From Candidatus Dormiibacterota bacterium (lineage in GTDB: Bacteria; Chloroflexota; Dormibacteria; Aeolococcales; Aeolococcaceae), in assembly GCA_003162415.1 (NCBI GenBank), contig PMOL01000009.1, positions 195,719 through 259,718 on the forward strand: 64,000 nt of DNA, given 5' to 3'. Under the pieces are notes generated by a model that did no database searches, was not told the origin of the DNA, and saw only the letters and a program-made list of their open reading frames with translations. This document shows positions 1 through 8,340 of this stretch, piece after piece. The translations under genes and the position numbers were made by a program. Every line of letters begins with the position of its first letter. Within the stretch, counting starts at the first letter, position 1.

Positions 1-1161
1 GACGTGGCCGTTGTCGGCCTCGGCGCAGCCGGTGCGGCGACCCTCTACCAGCTGGCGCGGCGCGGGATCAGCGCGGTGGGCATCGATCGATTCTCCCCGC
101 CGCACATCTACGGCTCGACGCACGGGGATACACGCATCACCCGTGAGGCGATCGGCGAGGGCGAGGCATACACGCCGCTGGTCCAGCGGTCGCACGCAAT
201 CTGGCGCGAGCTCGAGGCCGAAACGGGTCAACAGCTGCTCACGCAATGCGGCGGACTGATCCTCGAGTCGGCCGGCGGGGGAGCTGCCGGGCACCATCGT
301 CACGAGTTCCTGGCCAGTACCATCGCCTGCGCGAACCGATACGGGATCAAGCACGAGCTCCTCTCCGCCGCGGACGTGGCCGGCCGGTTCCCGCAGTTCG
401 GCTTGGACGGTAATGAATCCGCCTACTACGAACCCACCGCCGGCTTCGTCCGTCCGGAGCGCTGCGTCGAGGCGCAGCTGACGGTCGCGGGTCGCCTCGG
501 CGCAGAGATTCGCCGTGACGAGCGGGTCCTCGCCGTCGAGTCGTCCGCGACCGGCGTGCGACTGCGGACCGACCGCGGCGTCGTCGAAGCGGGCAGGGTC
601 GTGCTCGCGGTGGGAGCGTGGGTTCGCGACTTCGTCGCGGCGGAGCAGGTGCAGCTGTTCAACGTCTACAGGCAGGTGCTCCAGTGGTACGAGCTGAAGC
701 CGAATGCGGTCGATCACACGCCGGGCGCCATGCCAGTCTTCATCTGGGGATTGAGCGACGGCAACGCGTTCTACGGTTTCCCGGCGATCGATGGCACCCG
801 CGAGATCAAGGTCGCCAACGAGCAACTCGACACCGCAACCGGCGCGGACGAAGCGTCGCTCGAGGTTGATCCCGATGAGCCGCGTCAGCTGTATGACTCA
901 CTGATCGGCAAGCGACTCCCGGGGCTTTCGCCGCACTGCCTGCGTGCGGTGCGCTGCCTCTACACGGTCACGCCGGACGCCAACTTCGTCATCGACGACC
1001 ACCCGGATCTCCCTGGCGTGCTGCTGGTCTCGCCCTGCTCGGGGCACGGGTTCAAGCACTCGGCCGGCCTCGGCGAGGCGATCGCCCAGCGCATCACCGC
1101 GGGCGAGAGCGACGCGGATCTCTCGCCGTTCCGGCTCGATCGATTCGGAGCCGCCGTCTAG
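1..1161 (+). CDS. FAD-dependent amine oxidase, sarcosine oxidase / N-methyltryptophan oxidase type (5' partial)
   Basis: The reading frame is open from base 1, so the true start lies upstream of the window. The visible N-terminus DVAVVGLGAAGAATLYQLAR is a Rossmann dinucleotide loop (GxGxxG) for FAD, followed by an acidic end (GIDRF) and a PPHxYGSTHGDTRI segment typical of monomeric sarcosine oxidase and SolA. The C-terminal PCSGHGFKHSAGLGEAIAQ block matches the region where family members carry the covalent-flavin cysteine (SPCSGHGFK). Family members oxidise N-methyl amino acids to formaldehyde, amine and H2O2 in the cytoplasm. The 386 visible codons are close to the usual full length of about 380-390, so only a few residues are missing. 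It converges on the next gene with a 4-nt overlap of stop codons. The exact substrate is not readable from sequence. Confidence 0.9.
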   Translation, partial: DVAVVGLGAAGAATLYQLARRGISAVGIDRFSPPHIYGSTHGDTRITREAIGEGEAYTPLVQRSHAIWRELEAETGQQLLTQCGGLILESAGGGAAGHHRHEFLASTIACANRYGIKHELLSAADVAGRFPQFGLDGNESAYYEPTAGFVRPERCVEAQLTVAGRLGAEIRRDERVLAVESSATGVRLRTDRGVVEAGRVVLAVGAWVRDFVAAEQVQLFNVYRQVLQWYELKPNAVDHTPGAMPVFIWGLSDGNAFYGFPAIDGTREIKVANEQLDTATGADEASLEVDPDEPRQLYDSLIGKRLPGLSPHCLRAVRCLYTVTPDANFVIDDHPDLPGVLLVSPCSGHGFKHSAGLGEAIAQRITAGESDADLSPFRLDRFGAAV

Positions 1162-1478
1162 AGCTTCCGCGCTTTGACCGCGGTCCCGTAGGCGCAGATC
1201 TCGGTCCAGGTCCCGCCCATCTCCGATGTGTCGAATCGCATCGCGACGATGGCGTCGCCGCCCTTGGCCGTGGCCTCGCCACACATGCGCGCGATGACCT
1301 CCTGGCGGCTCTGCGCGAGGTTCTGAGTCATGCCCTTCAACTCGCCACCCATGAGCGATTTCAGGCCGGCGCCGAACTGGGAGCCGATGTTCCGGGAACG
1401 GACCGTGAGCCCGAAGACCTCACCGAGAACCTCGGTGATCTCATAACCGGGCAGGTCATTGGCGGTGCTGATAAGCAT
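1158..1478 (-). CDS. YbjQ / DUF74 family protein
   Basis: This 106-residue protein has the family signature: an early LPGYEITEVLGEVFGL segment, then SLMGGELKGMTQNLAQSRQEVIARM, a glycine-rich GGDAIVAMRFDTSEM strand and a terminal AYGTAV. YbjQ proteins form small homo-oligomeric barrels; a heavy-metal-binding role was suggested in the past but is unproven. The ORF track starts nine codons further upstream, but ATG at 1478 is preceded by AGGAGG with 7-nt spacing, so I use it. The gene stands alone and converges on the FAD oxidase. Confidence 0.85.
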   Translation of the reverse strand: MLISTANDLPGYEITEVLGEVFGLTVRSRNIGSQFGAGLKSLMGGELKGMTQNLAQSRQEVIARMCGEATAKGGDAIVAMRFDTSEMGGTWTEICAYGTAVKARKL

Positions 1479-1586
1479 GGGCGTGCCTCCTGGTGAACCC
1501 TGCATGGGTCGGCTTGTCTGGCGACCTCTCTTCGTGATACCCAGGACTCCGCCGTCCCAGGCAGTGCGGCGCCCTTGCGCCGACGG

Positions 1587-2237
1587 TCAAGCCTGCATTC
1601 GGGCCAGGGATTCACGCTCCGACTGTGCTCGCGCGGAGAACCAGGCGAGCGCCGCCGGCAGCACGAACGGCACCATCAGCAGGCGCAGCCAGTCCCAGAG
1701 CGTATTGCCGCGGAAGCCGGTCCAACCCCAGTCCAGGGCGTACCCACCCAGGACCACCACCACGAAGACGGCCAGCCCCGCCAAACCGACCGCGCGCCAC
1801 CGACCCTCGAAGCGCTTGTTGGTCGCGAACCACAGTGGCAGTGAGGCGACGACCACGGGCAGCGCGAGCAACTCGAGCCAGTCCCAAAGTGTGTTGCCCT
1901 TGAAGCCGGTCCACCCCCAGTCGAGGGCATAGCCACCCACGACCAGGACGACGAACGCGAGGCCGACGATGCCGAAGACCACGTGCCACTCCATCATCCA
2001 GCGCTGCCGCGTCCGATACCAGATCGGTAGCGTCGCGAGCACCACCGGGAGCACGATCACGTGCAGGAGATCCCACAGTTGATCGCTCGGCTTCACGCCG
2101 GTCCACGACCAGTGGAACTCGTAGCCGCCGAGGAGCGCGATGGTCAGTGCCACCACGCCGCCCGGGAGCACCCACTTGATCAGCGGAGACAGCGGCTCCG
2201 GGCGAGGCGCCGCGGTCCGGGCTCGAACGAGATCCAT
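1587..2237 (-). CDS. Membrane protein made of three internal repeats
   Basis: The 216-residue product has about six hydrophobic segments arranged as three tandem units of roughly 65 residues. Each unit contains a hydrophobic helix, then GGYxxxWxWTGxK/R and a WDWL or WDLL motif leading into a second helix (GGYEFHWSWTG, GGYALDWGWTGFKGN, GGYALDWGWTGFRGN). Units two and three are almost identical in the motif, which suggests duplication within the gene. Tryptophans at the ends of the helices are typical of membrane interfaces. I do not recognise a family or function. The start is an ATG with a charged, proline-containing cytoplasmic N-terminus. It is monocistronic, and its direction matches the lipoprotein gene upstream. 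Confidence 0.75.
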   Translation of the reverse strand: MDLVRARTAAPRPEPLSPLIKWVLPGGVVALTIALLGGYEFHWSWTGVKPSDQLWDLLHVIVLPVVLATLPIWYRTRQRWMMEWHVVFGIVGLAFVVLVVGGYALDWGWTGFKGNTLWDWLELLALPVVVASLPLWFATNKRFEGRWRAVGLAGLAVFVVVVLGGYALDWGWTGFRGNTLWDWLRLLMVPFVLPAALAWFSARAQSERESLARMQA

Positions 2238-2309
2238 GCCGGCAATGATGCCGCGCTGACCGGCGGATGCGGCGACAGCGACGAGGAGTTCGCCGTCGCC
2301 TCACCCTGC

Positions 2310-2669
2310 TCAGCGTATGGAGCAGGAAAGGTTGGCGGACACCAGTGAGCCAGTGGTGACCATCACCACCTGGCTTGAGCAGGGGACATCTGCACCAGAG
2401 GCCTCGGCTAGCAGATATCGCCCGGGGGGCAGGTCAATGCGCACGGTGACGCCTTCATCGCCGGTCACAACCCGACGGCTCTCGGAGAATCCAGTTGAGG
2501 TAGCGGTGAGGGTCACTGGGATGTGTGGCTGAGTGACTATCCCCGGCGGCCCGCCCACCAAGCTCACGTCAGCAACGACGCCCGATTGCTGCACAGGTGG
2601 CGAGCCGCAGCCGTGGGCGAGCAGAGCGAGTAAAGGTATGCCCATCGAAACCAGCCGAGACTTGCGCAT
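2310..2669 (-). CDS. Small secreted or lipid-anchored protein of unknown function
   Basis: The 119-residue product begins MRKSRL, has a hydrophobic stretch and a cysteine at about residue 21 (LLALLAHGC). This looks like a signal peptide with a weak lipobox, because His at -2 is unusual. The mature part is beta-rich, with a VTLTATSTGFSESR and VRIDLPPGRYLL pattern like small Ig-like or carboxypeptidase-regulatory sandwich folds, and two more cysteines. No specific family is recognised. It is the last host gene before the left end of the tRNA-Leu island. Confidence 0.6.
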   Translation of the reverse strand: MRKSRLVSMGIPLLALLAHGCGSPPVQQSGVVADVSLVGGPPGIVTQPHIPVTLTATSTGFSESRRVVTGDEGVTVRIDLPPGRYLLAEASGADVPCSSQVVMVTTGSLVSANLSCSIR

Positions 2670-2731
2670 GTGGTCTCCGAGCGTACCAGCCGCTCAGTGC
2701 CAGCACGTGCGAGGGACAGCACGAGCCGTAA

Positions 2732-2758
2732 CGTGCCGGGAGAGGGAGTCGAACCCTC
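2732..2758. repeat. attL core: displaced tRNA-Leu 3' end
   Basis: These 27 bases are identical to 13667-13693. On the minus strand they read as a T-arm plus acceptor end (GGGTTCGACTCCC...). No tRNA body precedes them on this side, so they are the copy left by site-specific integration. Confidence 0.88.
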
Positions 2759-2837
2759 GCCGGGGGAAGCGGAAACCCCGGTCCTGAATTGCCAGGGGTG
2801 GTCAGAACGCGTCAAGTGTAGCCATGGGTTGACCCCT

Positions 2838-2859
2838 GAAATGGACACGAAATGGACAG
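2838..2859. repeat. Arm-type repeat, left end of the island
   Basis: Two tandem 11-mers (gaaatggacac, gaaatggacag) lie 79 bp inside the left core. The same 22 bases occur in the same orientation at 13610-13631, 35 bp inside the right core. Placement on both sides of the joined attP core matches integrase arm-binding sites. Confidence 0.7.
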
Positions 2860-2981
2860 ACTTTGGAGAAGGCGGCTTGCAGAAGGCACTTGTTCTCGCC
2901 TAAGATGGGCTGGAATCGGGAGAGGGCTGGGGGTTTCAGGTAGTGGGTTCGAGCAGATTCAAAGGTGGAAACAGATCAGAG

Positions 2982-4187
2982 ATGTTCACAGCACTCCCTC
3001 GAATCAGTCAGGTGTCGCGTATTCGGGCGGTCGCTGTGCTTGTGGGACTTGTCCTCGCAGCCGCCCTTACTCCGATGACTGCAGTCAGAGCCAGTTCCTC
3101 GGTTTTGACAGCCGCAACTCCTAGGCATTTGCTCGCTAAGTTGAGTGGGGCATCCGCTGGCGACCAATTTGGTGATGCCATTGCCGTGTCAAGTACAACC
3201 GCGGTGATCGGCGCCGACGGTGCAGGATCGAATGCCGGCGCGGCTTACATCTACACCAGGACCTCGCTCGGATGGAACACGACCCCGACCGCCGTGCTTC
3301 ACGGGGTCACGGCGGGTGACGAGTTCGGGGTATCCGTAGCTATTTCGGGAGCGACGGTGGCAATCGGTGCACAAGGTCGCAATTCCGGTACTGGGGCCGT
3401 ATATCTCTACACAGAGACAGCCAGCGGATGGGAAACAACTCCGACCGCTGTATTCAATGGACCTCACGCGCAGGAGCAATTCGGCAGTGCGGTTGCGCTG
3501 TCGAAGGGCGGCCTTCTCGTCGGAACGGGGAACTACGCAGCCTACCTATTTGCAGAAACGTCTAACGGTTGGAACAAGGCTCCGACTGCGGTGTTTTACC
3601 CCGTCGGGTGCAGCTTCGAAGGCTTCGGGAACGCGGTCGCGCTGGAGGGCAAGTACGCGGTGGTCGGAGCCCCGTCCACTGGCACGTGTTCAGAGGCTTA
3701 CATCTACACGAAGGCGAGTGCGGGCTGGAATACGGCCCCGACCGTAATTCTCGCTGATAAGTCGACATATTCTGTATTTGGCGCCTTTCTTGCTATGAGC
3801 GGCACAACCCTCGTCGTGGGCGCCGTATTTCAGAACAACAACAACGGTGCTGCGTTTGTGTTTACGAGAGGCGCTGCGGGATGGGCGACAACGCCGGCAC
3901 TTGCTGTCCACGGAGACAAAGGGTCCGAGTTGGGGAAGTCGGTCACCATATTGGGAGGCCGCGTTGGGGTCGGCGCCATCAATAATTTATACGGAAACGG
4001 CGTGGGCGCGGCCTACGAGTTTGTCAAGTCTCAGTCCGGCTGGGACAGCAAGCCGGCGCTCGTTCTGCATAGCTTCGTGGCAGGAGATGACTTCGGGTAT
4101 TCGATGGCGTTATCAACGGGCACAGTATTCGTAGGTGCCCCCGCGTTCAACCCTCTTTCAGGCGCCGTTTACATATTCAGCAGTTGA
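2982..4187 (+). CDS. Secreted FG-GAP repeat beta-propeller protein
   Basis: The 401-residue product starts with a signal peptide (MFTALPRISQVSRIRAVAVL..., likely cleaved after TAVRA). It then has seven repeats of about 50 residues with the pattern xDxFGxxVAxSgxxxxVGA followed by GAAYIYT and GWxTxPTAVL. FG-GAP repeats form blades of integrin-alpha-type propellers, and seven repeats make one closed propeller. I chose ATG 2982 over the earlier GTG 2943 because it gives a clean signal peptide. Codon use is less GC-rich than the chromosomal neighbours, which fits acquired cargo. It is the first gene at the left end of the island. Function is unknown; adhesion or ligand binding outside the cell is a guess. 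Confidence 0.85.
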   Translation: MFTALPRISQVSRIRAVAVLVGLVLAAALTPMTAVRASSSVLTAATPRHLLAKLSGASAGDQFGDAIAVSSTTAVIGADGAGSNAGAAYIYTRTSLGWNTTPTAVLHGVTAGDEFGVSVAISGATVAIGAQGRNSGTGAVYLYTETASGWETTPTAVFNGPHAQEQFGSAVALSKGGLLVGTGNYAAYLFAETSNGWNKAPTAVFYPVGCSFEGFGNAVALEGKYAVVGAPSTGTCSEAYIYTKASAGWNTAPTVILADKSTYSVFGAFLAMSGTTLVVGAVFQNNNNGAAFVFTRGAAGWATTPALAVHGDKGSELGKSVTILGGRVGVGAINNLYGNGVGAAYEFVKSQSGWDSKPALVLHSFVAGDDFGYSMALSTGTVFVGAPAFNPLSGAVYIFSS

Positions 4188-4346
4188 CGGCCACGGCAAC
4201 CGCTAGTGGCCGACGAGCGGAGTGCTCGCTCGCGGCATCGCGACGGCACCTCGCGGTAGCCTTCGCTGACAGCTCTGTATCCGATGACTGCGGATGGGAG
4301 CTAGGGTCACACTCCCAGAGGACCAGCTCAGGTATCGACCGAGGCG

Positions 4347-4988
4347 CTACGCTGCGCGCAGAACGGCCCTGATGGTTGAGGTGTACCACTGGCTGCCGCC
4401 ATGGGCCGTTGGGATGGCCTTGGCGTTGAAGTAGGCAGCGATTGCTTGGAGCGTTTTACCCTGCGCACGCTGGCGCTTGATCGTTTTCACGACCGAAGCC
4501 GGCAGAACACGGGGCCTACCGCAATGAATGCCCTTCTTCTTGGCTACTGTCATGGCCGCGACTGTCCTCTGGCCGATGAGTCGGCGTTCAAGCTGGGCAA
4601 AGGTGACAGCCATGTTCGCCATTGCTTCACCCATCGGTGTAGACAGGTCCAAGTCTAGATCGAGCACGCAAACATTGAATCGCTTGGATTGTGCGCGTTG
4701 GAGCAGCGATCCGAAGTCCACGACACTACGGCTGATGCGATCGAGCTTCGCGGCGACTACGCCCTGGGCATCCCCTGATTCGCAGGCCGCTACAGCGTGG
4801 TCATATCCCGGCCGCTTCCTGGTCGTTGCGGCGGACGCGATATCTTGAAAGACCTGTAGCAGGGTCCACCCGCGACGGATGCACTCACTCTCGATGGCAG
4901 CGGTCTGAGCCTCCAAGCTATGCCCGCTCGACCCCTGCTCGTCGGTTGACACCCGAACGTACCCGACAACTCGATCGCCCTGGTGCAC
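4347..4988 (-). CDS. Serine recombinase (resolvase/invertase family)
   Basis: The 213-residue protein has the N-terminal catalytic domain with VVGYVRVSTDEQ (the serine is the nucleophile), the KLDRISRSVVDFGSLL arginine motif and STPMGEAMANMAVTFAQLERRL, which leads into the long E helix. A short C-terminal HTH (TLQAIAAYFNAKAIPTAHGG) binds DNA. The length is that of small resolvases, not of large serine integrases. It starts at GTG. In the island it may resolve co-integrates or invert a segment; no res or hix site was found by eye. Confidence 0.9.
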   Translation of the reverse strand: MHQGDRVVGYVRVSTDEQGSSGHSLEAQTAAIESECIRRGWTLLQVFQDIASAATTRKRPGYDHAVAACESGDAQGVVAAKLDRISRSVVDFGSLLQRAQSKRFNVCVLDLDLDLSTPMGEAMANMAVTFAQLERRLIGQRTVAAMTVAKKKGIHCGRPRVLPASVVKTIKRQRAQGKTLQAIAAYFNAKAIPTAHGGSQWYTSTIRAVLRAA

Positions 4989-5052
4989 GCGGCGAGGGTA
5001 ACATAAAGGGAACCCTTAGTGTTATCGTATTCGACTCTCGCGCAAGCAAGGC

Positions 5053-5172
5053 AGCAACTTTCAGTCGCAACAAATACACATAGTCGATAAAATCACTCGG
5101 CTACGTGAAGCCGAACACCGTGACTTACGTTCGGACCCTAGTCATCCGGGTGTGTGCAACTGCCTTCGCACG
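5053..5172 (+). pseudogene. Remnant of a tyrosine integrase gene
   Basis: The DNA around 5056-5090 (aactttcagtcgc.acaaata.acata) matches the resident integrase gene around 13148-13178 almost base for base, where it encodes NFQSRQIYI. About 15 bp further on, aagccgaa.acc and cggaccct.gt also match, corresponding to KPKTPASVRTLVMPQVCADALAR in the integrase and KPNTVTYVRTLVIRVCATAFAR here. The two matching blocks are in different frames because about 20 bp is missing between them. No N-terminal half or catalytic motifs remain, so this is a fragment of a second, related integrase. Confidence 0.7.
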
Positions 5173-5209
5173 CGGCGTGGGCAGCCTCGAACGCACACTG
5201 GGAGTTGGC

Positions 5210-6229
5210 ATGGCAGGGAATAAGGCAACCGGCCCGTCGGAATCTTCAAACGATCCGAACTACTATTGGGCCTGGGTCAAAAAGTCCTTCGGGCTGGTCG
5301 CCGCCGATGCGACCAGCCACGGCCGGTTGCTCTTCGCGGCGTTGTTAGCAGCAATCGTCGGACCTGCCTTGGTTCGATTCGGCCTATCCTTCAGCAGTCA
5401 GCCGTCGGCTGTACTTGCAAAGATCCAGGCGCAGATCTCCGCCGACCTAGGCGCGAACCTGTTGGTCACCGGGATTGTGCTCGCCTTCGCCGTGGTGCTT
5501 TTGGTCTTAGGCGGACTATTTCGCGCTCCTAGCTACCTCAACCATGAGCAGTCGTTGACGGTAGAACACCTGCGTGCGGAGATTGTTCTTCAGACCGATG
5601 CCCATGATGAACTTCACCGGAAGGTCAGGGAGTTGGAGGACAAACTCTCGCGAAAGCCGCTGGACCCGAAGCATGAGGACGATCTGCGCAGCATCATCGA
5701 TAAGCTTCTCATCCACCCGGCAAATCTCGATGCGAGAGAAGGGCTGCTCGTCCTCGATCTGGAAGCCCATCAGCCAAAACGAGAAGTGTGGAGCCTCCGG
5801 AAGGAACTATTGGACATGAGCGCCAGATCACAACAAGCCTACAAAGCCTTTGACGACCAACTCGTCGGCGAACTAGATCGGCTTGATTTTGGACCATATC
5901 GGCGGTGGGTGGAGCAAATAGCGGCAACGCGAAGGACGCTACCGAAGCAAGCTCCACCACCGTGGGCGTGGAATTGTGTGACCAGTGGCGGCTCGACTGA
6001 TCTGCGGCTCGATAACTGGCCTGTCGCCCGAGTAACAACCGTGGAGGAGGCCCTAGCCGCGTACAACAAAGTGATCGAGCTGTGGAATGCAGTGCCCGAT
6101 TGGGAAACGTACAAAGCCCTCTGGCATTCGGATCCTCAATACTCGCAGGTGAAACAATCCCTCGCCGACGAGATCGCTGACCTAAAATTGACAAACTTTG
6201 CCGGTACGGGACCGTGCGAGCATTGCTAG
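5210..6229 (+). CDS. Membrane protein with two helices and a coiled coil, unknown function
   Basis: The 339-residue product (from ATG 5210) has two hydrophobic segments (about residues 38-60 and 80-105). A charged helical region follows (LRAEIVLQTDAHDELHRKVRELEDKLSRK) with coiled-coil character, then a soluble C-terminal domain of about 190 residues that ends in CEHC. The ORF track extends it 35 codons upstream to 5105, but those residues are the in-frame integrase remnant. ATG 5210 has GGGAG about 6 nt upstream, so I take that as the start. No family recognised. Orientation matches the small gene downstream. Confidence 0.7.
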   Translation: MAGNKATGPSESSNDPNYYWAWVKKSFGLVAADATSHGRLLFAALLAAIVGPALVRFGLSFSSQPSAVLAKIQAQISADLGANLLVTGIVLAFAVVLLVLGGLFRAPSYLNHEQSLTVEHLRAEIVLQTDAHDELHRKVRELEDKLSRKPLDPKHEDDLRSIIDKLLIHPANLDAREGLLVLDLEAHQPKREVWSLRKELLDMSARSQQAYKAFDDQLVGELDRLDFGPYRRWVEQIAATRRTLPKQAPPPWAWNCVTSGGSTDLRLDNWPVARVTTVEEALAAYNKVIELWNAVPDWETYKALWHSDPQYSQVKQSLADEIADLKLTNFAGTGPCEHC

Positions 6230-6402
6230 CCAACGCTGTTCGGTAGGGCAGGTCGGCAAGCCGGACCGCGGGACTTCACAAGTAAGGGTGATGATCTCTT
6301 CGATCTTGCCGACCTAATCGCTGATGTCAGCCGCATTCGCAGGGGTTATGGCACATGGCTTGACGAGGCTCAGGTCTACAGGAATGACGACAGAGAGGTC
6401 GC

Positions 6403-6810
6403 ATGGCAGACAAACAGCCGGCACCGGAGCATCAGATCACGGTTGACAACGAAGGCGGCCTCCACTTCGACGGGTCAGCTGAGGAGCTGCATTCCTACGT
6501 AGACACGCTCAACCAGAGCGTTGCCTCGATGTACGCTCGCTGGGAGAAGTACCTGAATGCCCAAGAACTCAGCCGTGTCGGTGAGATTCGCGAATGGTGG
6601 CACGAGGACAGTGCAGAACGTGAAGAACTCACTGCAGAGGGCTGGCCACCTAATGGCTCGTTTCCAGAGCCTGGTACTAGAGCGTTCGAGTACATGAGAG
6701 AGATTGCGCAGTTCCATCGGGTCGCCGAGGACCGGATGATCGCAGAGGCAGAAAACCGGGAAGAAGAAGGGGCGGAAGCAGGAACGAATCCTCTCACTTC
6801 TGCTCAGTAG
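6403..6810 (+). CDS. Small acidic protein, unknown function
   Basis: The 135-residue soluble protein is rich in Glu and Trp. It has a short beta-like start (HQITVDNEGGLHFDGSAEEL) followed by helices (YVDTLNQSVASMYARWEKYL, EIREWWHEDSAEREEL) and an acidic disordered tail. It begins with ATG preceded by agagaggtcgc, a plausible ribosome site. No family is recognised. It lies 173 bp after the membrane protein in the same direction and may be cotranscribed. Confidence 0.6.
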   Translation: MADKQPAPEHQITVDNEGGLHFDGSAEELHSYVDTLNQSVASMYARWEKYLNAQELSRVGEIREWWHEDSAEREELTAEGWPPNGSFPEPGTRAFEYMREIAQFHRVAEDRMIAEAENREEEGAEAGTNPLTSAQ

Positions 6811-8340
6811 ATCGTCCTATGAAGCTCCGACATCTTTGCCTTCTCCTTGTCCTCCCCACATTTACTATTTGCGAGGCAAATCTGGTAAGAAAGTGACATT
6901 CCGTATTCGACTTTTTGAATGGGTCGATCTTTTTGGTATCGACTGAGGAGTGTCTCCGGATATTCTTGGGGCTGGGTAGGACGGCCAGTATTCGGCTGAA
7001 AACTGCGACTGACCCTCATTACCTCCCGTATCGGAAAATGGAATACGAATAATTGCGGCACTGATGTTGGCTCGACGAAAACGACGGGGAAGCATCGTAA
7101 CTGCGTAGACGAGGTGTTAGAGAAGAACGATATTTTCTGCTACTCTTAAGATATTCGACGGCCACTGCACTTCTTGAGACTTGCGCGGTTCGGCCATCCC
7201 ATCATCAATTGTTTGAAAACATTAGGAGTAATTCCAAGGGTTAGATAGTTTCTACCGGCTGGGGAGACAGAATAAGCATGAGAGAGCTAAATCTGCGACC
7301 GTCATTGGCAACACCCGGCTGCATGGCATCCGTCCCTTCAGAGTAATGTCCTGAGAAAGTACCAGTTCCGAACGGGGGAAACCTTATTAGGAAGGGGGAA
7401 CCGTATCTAAAATACGGTTGAGACTTGCCCCGGTTTCATTGCCCGTCCCTCATCAACCCTACTCCCTATCGTTCGCTTCGCTCACTCAGTCGTCAGTAAG
7501 CACGTTCTGTGTCGTTCGCTTCGCTCACGACTTGCAGATTGATTGATGGGTATTGATTGAGGGGTAAAATCTAGCGTCGATTTATCACTATACCTTTGCG
7601 TTGTCCTGAATATGGCCTGGCCTTTACTGGTAGCGAAGCAAAAGGCGTTCCGGAAAGTGAGCAAGGTGAAGGGCATTGGTACGCCTGTTTTGTAATTTAC
7701 GTCCCCCGGAAATGCATATTGCCGTTTGGCTGCCGGCGAATTTCCAGACCGATATCCACCCGTGCCCTCGATGAGCGCAGCCCTGCGGAAATAATGCCGC
7801 CAAGCGTTCGGTCCATCGGGGTGATGCGCACCCTGGTAATAGGGCGGGTGGCGGAACAAGAAACGGTCATCGTGCCCAAGGGCTCGGGAATCGCGGAAGC
7901 GCGAAGGTCATGCAGCCCGGCCCCATGGAGCCGCTGCTCGATGGCCAGCCGGTAACCTTCGCTCGAAGGGATAGGGAGAGCCCGAGTGGGTCTACCCCCG
8001 AGGCGCATATTGTGACCTCGAAGCTGTCCCTCCGGGGTCTCTTTTCTCGTCTGTCTTTACGTTTCGAATACGCCGGCGATGATGTGCTCACCTTTGTCAA
8101 TGGAAGGAAGCAAGTCGGTCGATGACTACTCCCGAGCCGTCCCCCTAGCCAAGGGGCTGCAGTTTCGCCACGAACTATGCGGCAACTTTGTGGAGCGCAC
8201 ATCGACTTGGGTGCAGAAGAGCCTCGATCTTGCTGGATTTCGGTCTCCGCTCCAAGGAAAGCCAATTCGCGCGAGGCGACTTCACTATCGGCTTACCCTC
8301 CAGCCAGCCATCGCGCCAAGCAACCAGCAAAGTGCGCGCC
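6811..8340. other. Gene-free, AT-richer stretch inside the island
   Basis: About 1.5 kb without a convincing gene. ORFs on both strands are short and have no family signatures. The part from 6840 to 7600 is clearly more AT-rich than its surroundings. It holds a perfect 8-bp hairpin (aaccgtat/atacggtt, 7399-7419) and a 17-bp direct repeat tcgttcgcttcgctcac at 7469-7485 and 7512-7528. Short gattgatt runs follow near 7538. It could be a decayed gene, a replication or transfer site, or an untranslated RNA. Confidence 0.5.

Noticed and set aside
2533-2787. ORF containing CRERESNP at the left core
   Set aside because: The peptide is a translated tRNA end. It matters only as the alternative integrase tail after excision.
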